Assembly (NCBI RefSeq): GCF_000026945.1
Contig: NC_012860.1
Span: 496,001 to 560,000, forward strand
Direction: 5' to 3'
Source: Candida dubliniensis CD36
Lineage: Eukaryota > Ascomycota > Pichiomycetes > Serinales > Debaryomycetaceae
Length of the DNA stretch: 64,000 nucleotides
Within the stretch, counting starts at the first letter, position 1, and each line of letters starts with the position of its first letter. Position numbers and translations under genes: made by a program. The notes under the pieces are model-generated. The model saw only the letters and a program-made list of their open reading frames with translations, was not told the DNA's origin and made no database searches. This document shows positions 63,513 through 64,000 of this stretch, piece after piece.

Positions 63513-64000
63513 ATGACCATAGAGAGATCAGTGACAATAGGTGTTTTGGCTTTACAAGGTGCATTCCGCGAACATATTGCATATTTTAATCATGTCATCG
63601 AATCAAACCCAGATCAATACTCGGAGTATGACATCAGGTTAAAGGAAGTGAAGACAAAACAAGATCTTGAGCAGTGTGACTCATTGGTTATTCCTGGGGG
63701 AGAAAGTAGTTCCATTTCTTACATTGCCGAGAGAACCGAATTATTACCACATCTATACGAATTTGTTTCCGACAAATCCAAATCAATTTGGGGGACTTGT
63801 GCTGGATTGATTTTTTTGTCAAAACAGTTAGTCAATGGTATCGAGAATCAACAAATTTTGGGTGCATTAGATATAGAAGTCAGTAGAAATGCATTTGGTA
63901 GACAGATTGATTCATTTGAACAGTCGCTCGATTTCAGTTCATTTATACCTGGTTGCACAGATTTCCCGACCGTGTTTATTAGAGCACCGGTTGTGACCAA
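63513..64000 (+). CDS. SNO1: Glutaminase subunit of PLP synthase Sno1 (PdxT), 5' part
   Basis: 162 codons from the ATG at 63513 to the window edge; the C-terminal part with the catalytic His-Glu lies outside. The protein is a class I glutamine amidotransferase of the PdxT/Sno family: IGVLALQGAFREH near the start, the oxyanion-strand LVIPGGESS (about 55-63), the nucleophile Cys96 in WGTCAGLIFL, LGALDIEVSRNAFGRQIDSFE, and the start of the VFIRAPVV segment. It releases ammonia from glutamine and passes it to Snz1. The divergent SNZ1 neighbour confirms the assignment. Confidence 0.95.
   Translation, partial: MTIERSVTIGVLALQGAFREHIAYFNHVIESNPDQYSEYDIRLKEVKTKQDLEQCDSLVIPGGESSSISYIAERTELLPHLYEFVSDKSKSIWGTCAGLIFLSKQLVNGIENQQILGALDIEVSRNAFGRQIDSFEQSLDFSSFIPGCTDFPTVFIRAPVVT

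Overview
The window is nuclear DNA of a budding yeast of the CTG clade, most likely Candida albicans or a very close relative such as C. dubliniensis. The evidence is the AT-rich sequence, mostly intronless genes with a few short-first-exon introns (GTATGN donor, TACTAAC branch point), many poly-Asn, poly-Gln and poly-Ser codon runs, and a recognisable gene set (GSC1/FKS1, SCW4, DIP5, PMM1, PGA5-type GH72 enzyme, SNZ1/SNO1). One CTG codon in DIP5 falls where relatives have Ser or Thr, which fits CTG read as serine; all CTG codons should therefore be translated with the alternative yeast nuclear code. The exact species was not settled.

Layout. 1-12 kb: 5' part of PSY2 (cut by the window edge), ATP12, PFD1, GON7, a PFK-2/FBPase-2 family protein with a degenerate phosphatase half, RPL26 (spliced), an intron-containing tRNA-Arg(CCG), TIM21, and a GPI-anchored beta-1,3-glucanosyltransferase (PGA5-like). 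12-26 kb: a 1254-residue low-complexity protein of unknown function, CIN4, PSO2, MNN11 and a TMEM115/YOL107W-like Golgi membrane protein. 26-38 kb: GSC1 (beta-1,3-glucan synthase) behind about 4 kb of non-coding DNA that appears to include a 1.2-kb 5'-UTR intron, then a spliced eIF2A gene. 38-50 kb: OTU1, BUD20, RPL10 (with a predicted 5'-UTR intron), a small membrane protein, PMM1, FMP25, an FMP32/MCUR1-family protein and BOS1. 50-64 kb: SCW4, DIP5, tRNA-Arg(TCT), a second amino-acid permease, and the divergent vitamin-B6 pair SNZ1/SNO1 (SNO1 cut by the right edge).

Functional themes. Several genes serve the cell wall: GSC1 makes beta-1,3-glucan, the GH72 and GH17 proteins (PGA5-like, SCW4) remodel it, PMM1 supplies mannose-1-phosphate and MNN11 extends N-linked mannan. 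ATP12, TIM21, FMP25 and FMP32 are mitochondrial. RPL26, RPL10, BUD20 and eIF2A serve ribosome production and translation; both ribosomal protein genes have a 20-bp TTAGGG-type palindrome upstream, as expected for Tbf1 control in Candida. SNZ1 and SNO1 encode the two subunits of PLP synthase.

I found no mobile element, CRISPR array, virus-derived gene or clearly new multi-gene system. The observations most worth following up are the predicted 5'-UTR introns of GSC1 and RPL10, the PFK-2 family protein that lost its phosphatase catalytic residues, a possible alternative last exon of BOS1, and a compact nested inverted repeat next to tRNA-Arg(CCG).
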